From: Myxocyprinus asiaticus
Taxonomy: Eukaryota; Chordata; Actinopteri; Cypriniformes; Catostomidae
Length of the DNA: 64,000 bases
NCBI RefSeq assembly: GCF_019703515.2
Contig: NC_059372.1
Location: forward strand, 13,333,992 to 13,397,991
Direction of reading: 5' to 3'
Shown: piece after piece, positions 58,321 to 64,000 of the stretch
Position numbering within the stretch: the first letter of the stretch is position 1
How the letters are laid out: each line of letters opens with the position of its first letter
Notes under the pieces: generated by a model
The model's database searches: none
Told to the model about the DNA's origin: nothing
What the model saw: only the letters and a program-made list of their open reading frames with translations
Program-made: the position numbers and the translations under genes

Positions 58321-60640
58321 TATATGTACCTTTATGTTTGAGCATTGGCTGAAAGCACTAGACCTATATAAAACAAACATGTTGTTATTATTATTGTCAT
58401 TATTAGTGGTAGTAACTCTGTCAATTGCTTATGACATAGGCTGTCAATATGGCAACGAGGGGGCGTCCCGCTCAAATGTAAAATTAAACGGCTTTTGAGC
58501 TTCTGACATGACTGGAGTCTTTTGTGATTCACAAAGCTATTGTTTGTCTTCAAGAGACTTTGAATAAAATGCACATGTCATATGGACTAATTTAATGGAG
58601 CTTACAATGTCATTTTTGGTGTTTGACAGTAACAGCCATGACTCACAGTATTGGATTTGAATCAGGCTCGTCAGCCCGATAGTCGATCTGGTAAAAACGA
58701 CAGTTTTGGAGCTGATACCGATATAGGTATCGAATCAGTGCTTCCCTACTCAAAATAGCCACACATTTTATCCGATAAATCTGTCTACTACCTAAAACCA
58801 TTTGTTCCAAATCTTTGGAGTGTTTATTATGCAAGCTCTCACAATGACAATATTCAAACATTTCACAGGAATAGAAAAAGGTGCCTAGGTGCACAAGAAC
58901 ACAATAAATTCTGCAGAGTCAGATGCAGATCATAGAGCTAATTCCATTACAAAATGGCTTGGAGAAGAGTTACGGTTCATCCAGATAGCCCAACTCTTTC
59001 GTCTATCAAAATACATCCCTCATGTCTATATATATCTTCAGGATTAAGAGAGGTCTGATTGACACACCGCATAAACTGCCACTGCAGAATGATTCAAGAG
59101 CATGGCTAAATGCAGAGCCATTTGGCAATGGTAACTCTCTGCAGGGGGTGTTTAAAAAGGTGAAGAGGGTGCTACAATCTTCTTACCATTATATGTAATG
59201 TAAATATTAGTACTGCAAGGCTATTTAATTGGCAAACATGCCAACCGCAGAAGAAATTTAGGCTCTTTTTATTAAGGAGACAGGGAATAGGAAGTTGCAC
59301 GACACATGCTGGCAGGCCTTCACGAGGAAACGGCCAGACTACAGCTGAGAGATTGAACTGGATTACGCAGGATTTTACCTCAAAGGTTTGCACCTTCCCG
59401 AACCAAAGCCAATTCTTCCTGCACCATGGGGCTCCTGATTGGACTGTGGGTCAATGCTCTGAAAACAGACACCCCCATCAAGCGCCCCATATCTGAACAT
59501 GAGCAGGGCCAGAAATAAGGACCAGCCAGACACAACTCTAGCCACATACAGTACTAAAAAACCAATAAGGCTAAGAGTTAATTATGGAGTGGCCTTTATT
59601 GTTGCTGATAAGTAACTGCAAGTCACTGCCCTTCCTCCAAGTCCGTGACCGTGTAATCTATGATAAAGGTGAGGCTACAGGCAGCTGTTAGCTTGACCCT
59701 AGAGTGAACGTATTGGAGACTGATTACATAACAGGCTTCTGTAGTAGCTAAATACCTTCAGACATATCAAATGCATCACACTTCATGCATCCTAGAGGCC
59801 ATTATTACTACACTGCAAATCTTTATGATAAAGCTATCTGTAAAAAGTTGAAAGGATGTGTTGAAGTGTCTAAAAAGTACCACTCATGTACATCTTTGCA
59901 CAAATCATTTAAGCACTACCTCTGATAAAACACCTTTTGTGTGTTTTTATCTGGAAGACATATGTTTGAGATTGTTTGCTCATCTAAATACGTCTATAAG
60001 ACGTTTCTTCTCAGATGCCAAAAAGAGATGTAGCAGATGTCTATGATTTAGAATGGATGTAAATCTGCTCTTTTTAAGATGTTCATGTGCATAACAAACG
60101 TACGGGATGAATTATGTGGCAAATGTTAACACTCAGTGTTAGGGGTTTGTTCAAATCCCTAATGCCAAGTATGAGAAATAGTAATAGTGATGCACCAATC
60201 TCAACATGAACACTTCCAATTCATACTGTATGTGACAGTATACCACCATTTTTTAAAAGAGACTGTTACAAACCGTTGACATTTATAAATCACGTTATAG
60301 CATTCATGGTATTACTTGTTTTTTTTTTTTTGTTTGTTTGTTTTTTTTAAATCCAACCAAAGAAATTAAACTTTCCATTGTAAATATCAGTTAAATTAAG
60401 AGAGAATCAGCTACATATACACAGCATCATATAAACTTGACTAAATAACTCAATGAAAACATCAGTCATAGATGGTAGAAGCATTTTAAAGTGGCCAATT
60501 CAGAATATTTTGCCTTTACTTTGGAAAGTAATTTAGGTATAGCAAAAGTCTAGCATAAATTAGTTCCATAATAATAAGTGACTGATGCAGCTTTGTAAAG
60601 TGCAGATGTGCAATGTTTTTGAGTCATACTGGGTTAGGTG
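58321..60640. other. 2.3 kb without recognisable genes
   Basis: Region upstream of (or in intron 1 of) cs. At 58660-58750 a hAT terminus ('gataggtatcgaatcagtg' then 'cttccct') is recognisable. The rest is unassigned and no exon-like segment was found. Confidence 0.4.
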
Positions 60641-60654
60641 TTTGACTAGGCCAG

Positions 60655-61912
60655 GTGAGCATTGGAAGGCAGCAGTGTGTTGAGTAATCTGACTGCCTCA
60701 GGGAAGAAACTGTTGCAGAGTCTGCTGGTGGTTGCACGGATGCTCCTGAACCTACTGCCAGATGGCAGGAGGGTGAAGAGTCCATGAGAGGGGTCATCCG
60801 CAATACTGGTGGCTTTATGGAAGCAGCAGTTGTAGTATGTGGTGTCGAAGGTGGGTAGAGAGACTCTGATGATCTTTTCAGCTGTTCTCACAATTCACTG
60901 TAGGGTCTTGCGGTCAGAGGTTGTGCAGTTCCCGTACCACACGGTGAGCCAGCTGGTCAGGATGCTCTCTATTGTCCCTCTGTAGAAGGTGGGGAGGATG
61001 GGAGGGGGAAGATTGGCTCTCTTCAGACTCCGCAGGAAGTGGAGGCGCTGCTGGGCCTTCTTGGCAAGGCAGGTGGTGTTGAGAGTCCAGGAGAGGTCCT
61101 CTGTCATTTACACACCAAGAAACTTGGAGCTTTTGACTCTCTCCACAGTTGTTCCATTGATATGAAGTGGTGAGTGGTCTGCTTGGGTCCTCCTGAAGTC
61201 AACAATCATCTCTTTAGTCTTATCAACATTAAGAGATAGACTGATGTCTCTACACCATTCTGCGAGCTGGTTCACCTCCTCTCTGTATGCTGACTCACCA
61301 TTGTTGCTGATGAGGCCCACAACTGCAGTGTCATCAGCAAACTTGAGGATGTGATTTGAACTGTACTTTGCAGCACAGTCATGAGTCAGCAGGGTAAACA
61401 GCTGTGGACTGAGCACACAGCCCTGGGGAGCGCTGGTGTTCAGTGTGGTGGTGCTGGAGGTGATGTTGCCAATCCTGACGGACTGGGGTCTCCCAATCAA
61501 AAAGTCCAGAATCCATTTGCAGAGGGAGGTGGTCAGACCCAGCAGGTTCAGCTTTGTTATCAGTTGTTGTGGGATGATTGTGTTGAATGCTGAACTGAAG
61601 TCTATGAACCGCATCCTTATGTAGTTGTCCTTTTTGTCCAGATGGGTCAGAGAAAGGTGGATGGTAGCAGATATGGCAACCTCTGCTGAGCGGTTGGGAT
61701 GGTAGGTGTACTGAAATGGGCCCAGTGTGGTGAGAAGACTGCTCTTTACGTGTTTCATGACTAGCCGCTCGAAGCACTTCATGATGATAGGTGTAAGTGC
61801 AATGGGCTGGTAGTCATTCAGGCAGGACAGAAATTATTTCTTCGGCACAGGGATGATTGTGGTCATCTTGAAGCACACAGAGACAACTGCTTGACTCAGG
61901 GAAATGTTGAAT
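60655..61912 (-). pseudogene. LINE ORF2 reverse transcriptase and C-terminus (CR1/L2/Rex1-type)
   Basis: Minus-strand reading from about 61912: TTIIPVPKK, stop, then [56 protein letters not shown], the [11 protein letters not shown] catalytic motif, [17 protein letters not shown], and after a TAA at 61105-61107 region TEDLSWTLNTTCLAKKAQQR. Another TGA follows near 60892 before RTAEKIIRVSLPTF and the C-terminal SNAHLA. Frames are otherwise preserved, so the stops are single substitutions. 5' truncated. Confidence 0.88.
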
Positions 61913-62555
61913 CACACTCATAGTAAAAACATTTTGTCAGTGAACCTGATAATTAATGCGCAGCTTTGAGGGTTCAAATATCAGAAATATCCACAGATAG
62001 ACGGTCTCTAAAGTTAATGAATGAGTAGATTACAACAGACATACTCTTTTACTCAGACTAAAAGCTGTTTATTTGTATAGAGCATAGAGTTACAAAGCAT
62101 AGAGATCTGTATTTCCTGAGGTAATTTAATCTTCATTACAGAGTGCATCTGACTTGAATGACGAAGGGAGGGACAATTTTGAAAATTGTAATTTATTCAT
62201 TATTTATTTTTATAGTTTTAACAGTGGTATTTGTAACAAGACCATAGTAAACACATGGAAGCATGGATCTTCACTACCGTGGTTAGATGTAACATGATTT
62301 CTATAAAACAAACTATGGCAGTTTTGTAATACTCTAAACACATGTAAAAACAATAAATACAAAATATTAATATTTATAAGTTGTAACAAAAATGTATTAT
62401 ATTCCCTCACTCCCCCAATGCTATGACAAATGTAATAGAGCTGAAGTAGTAATATGATAACATTTATTATTAATCTATTTCTGCCTAAAGTAGAGTTAGC
62501 GTTACTACAATAAATTCAAGGGTGGTCATGTAGAATTATGTGCCGAATTCAAATG
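61913..62555. other. A/T-rich gap, nothing recognised
   Basis: No coding or repeat signature that I can name. Confidence 0.4.
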
Positions 62556-62563
62556 GTTTCCGC

Positions 62564-63320
62564 TAGGGATGTGCACGAGTAGTCGAATACTCGAGTATTC
62601 GTTCTGCAATAATTATTCGAAAAGTAAAAAACACTATTCGAATTTCACAAAGTTTTGCTTTGCTGGCCATATATACAGTGCGATGCATGTTAAATCCTGA
62701 ACACACAAACTAAAACTGGCAGTTATAACAGAATGCACTGGGTGGCGCTGTTGAGTGTGGACACAAGTTGATCACACTTGATGAGCAAACCGTTCTGTCA
62801 GTACATTTATATGGACACCAAAAAAGCAGGTTATTGTGAGAATATGGCTTACTGCGAGAAAGCTTGGTTCCTGTTTAAATGTACTGTATAAGCGGTGTAC
62901 ACTTTACTCCAGTATATGTACAGCTCATCAGAAAGCAGCGTCCTCGTAGCAACGTAATCCCCGCAACGCTTATGTAAACAACAAACATGGCATCCGAGAA
63001 AGACTTTGCTAGCGGAGGGACATTCCATCATTTAAACTGGTGTGTATAAATGAGTATAGTTTACTGAGCATGTGGATATGCTTGTTTTTCTCAAAAACAA
63101 CAGATACAATATAAACATAACTATTATATATCAAGTGTTCATATTTGTCCTGTATTTTAACTGCATCAGTCTACTTCATTAGCAGTTTCTTTTTCTTCGC
63201 TATGAGTGAGCTTAAATGCTTTCATTCTATACTTCTTTTTTTTTCACATATTGCTAAAAAATAAATAAATAAATAAATTAAATATTCGAATACCAAATTA
63301 TTGATGAATGCCCATCACTA
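62564..63320. mobile_element. hAT-like MITE with perfect 8-bp TSD
   Basis: Left 'tagggatgtgcacgagtagt', right '...gatgaatgcccatcacta'. Perfect flanking GTTTCCGC (62556-62563 and 63321-63328). Subterminal 'cgaatactcgagtattcg' on the left pairs with 'aatattcgaatacc' on the right. 757 bp, no transposase. Confidence 0.9.
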
Positions 63321-63474
63321 GTTTCCGCTTCTCACACCTTGCTTCTCACCTTGTTACTCACAAAGCTGCGTGTTTTAGAGCTCGAGCTTTAAGAGCTTTG
63401 CGCTCGTGCTGCTCTGTCCATTGAGCCGTATCCATCTACAGAGCCATACAGGTGCAGCAGCGGAGGTTGTGCCT

Positions 63475-64000
63475 AGGGATGCACCGATCCGATACCGCTT
63501 TTAGACGGATCGGGTATCGGTCCGATGAGCCCGATCCAAATCCGATACTGTGTGTTATTCATGTTCGCTACTGTCAAGCTCCAAAAATGACATAAATGAA
63601 CCATAAAATCGCCAGTAAAGCAGCTCATATGACTCGTGCATTTTATTCAAAGCCACTTGAAGACGTGCAATAGCTCTGTGAATCACAAAAGGCTGCGTTT
63701 AATAAGTAAATATATAGTATGCGCAGCGCGTTAGTGAATTGCACTGCTATGTTGACACAAACTCACGCACAGGCTGGTGATGCACTCGTGGCTATTTTTA
63801 GCCTTCACATCGATGCGCAATATTTGAGCACTACTCAAGAACAGCACCTCAGATGTAGATGCTCAATAGTTCGGTTCACTTATAATATGCATTTAGAACC
63901 GAACATTTTACCAGAATTTGAATAAGCAAATCAAACTACTGTGAACTCACCTACATACCACTTACAGGACTTCCTGGAGAGTTGAATGTCAAAATAGAAG
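63475..64000. mobile_element. hAT-like element, left end; runs out of the window
   Basis: Starts 'tagggatgcaccgatccgat', a hAT terminus close to 35297's ('tagggatgcaccggtatgaa'). The internal palindrome 'gatcggtgcatcc'/'cgatccgatacc' style words follow. No right end inside the window. Confidence 0.65.

Overview
The window reads as nuclear DNA of a teleost fish, most likely a cypriniform (carp, minnow or sucker relative). Its genes have short conserved vertebrate exons with GT-AG introns, and the gaps are packed with Tc1/mariner, hAT, TTAA-flanked (piggyBac-like), LINE and tRNA-derived SINE copies of the kinds common in cyprinids. No bacterial, viral or organellar gene set is present.

Gene order, left to right: tmed4 (+, 2816-5979, five exons), a p24 cargo receptor; plpbp (-, 13769-9227, eight exons), the pyridoxal-phosphate homeostasis protein; snrpg (-, 19601-16375, four exons), the Sm G core spliceosomal protein; an unnamed eight-finger C2H2 zinc-finger gene (-, 28276-23750, two coding exons); a coq10 gene (+, 29228-39252, five exons), the mitochondrial coenzyme Q-binding START protein, probably coq10a; and cs (-, 55064-45809), mitochondrial citrate synthase, complete except for its short first coding exon, which I could not find. 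tmed4/plpbp and coq10/cs are tail to tail. The zinc-finger gene and coq10 are head to head, with 951 bp between their start codons. COQ10A and CS are also neighbours in human (12q13), which supports the coq10a call. Apart from that pair I see no shared pathway: the genes look like housekeeping genes brought together by chromosomal history.

The rest is mobile DNA, much of it nested. Introns and gaps hold five Tc1/mariner copies. Two of these, 16 kb apart and in opposite orientation, share the same internal transposase deletion. One is nearly intact, with TIRs of about 200 bp and a single one-base frameshift. There are at least seven hAT-like elements or ends, two with recognisable BED-finger fragments and several with clear 8-bp target duplications. 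There are four TTAA-flanked MITE-like elements, two large families of foldback repeats, three copies of one tRNA-derived SINE (two placed inside other elements, all with target duplications), and two LINE reverse-transcriptase remnants. From 57.3 kb to the end I find only repeats and unassigned sequence. I found no new multi-gene system. The most unusual content is the nested transposon structure and the shared-deletion Tc1 family.
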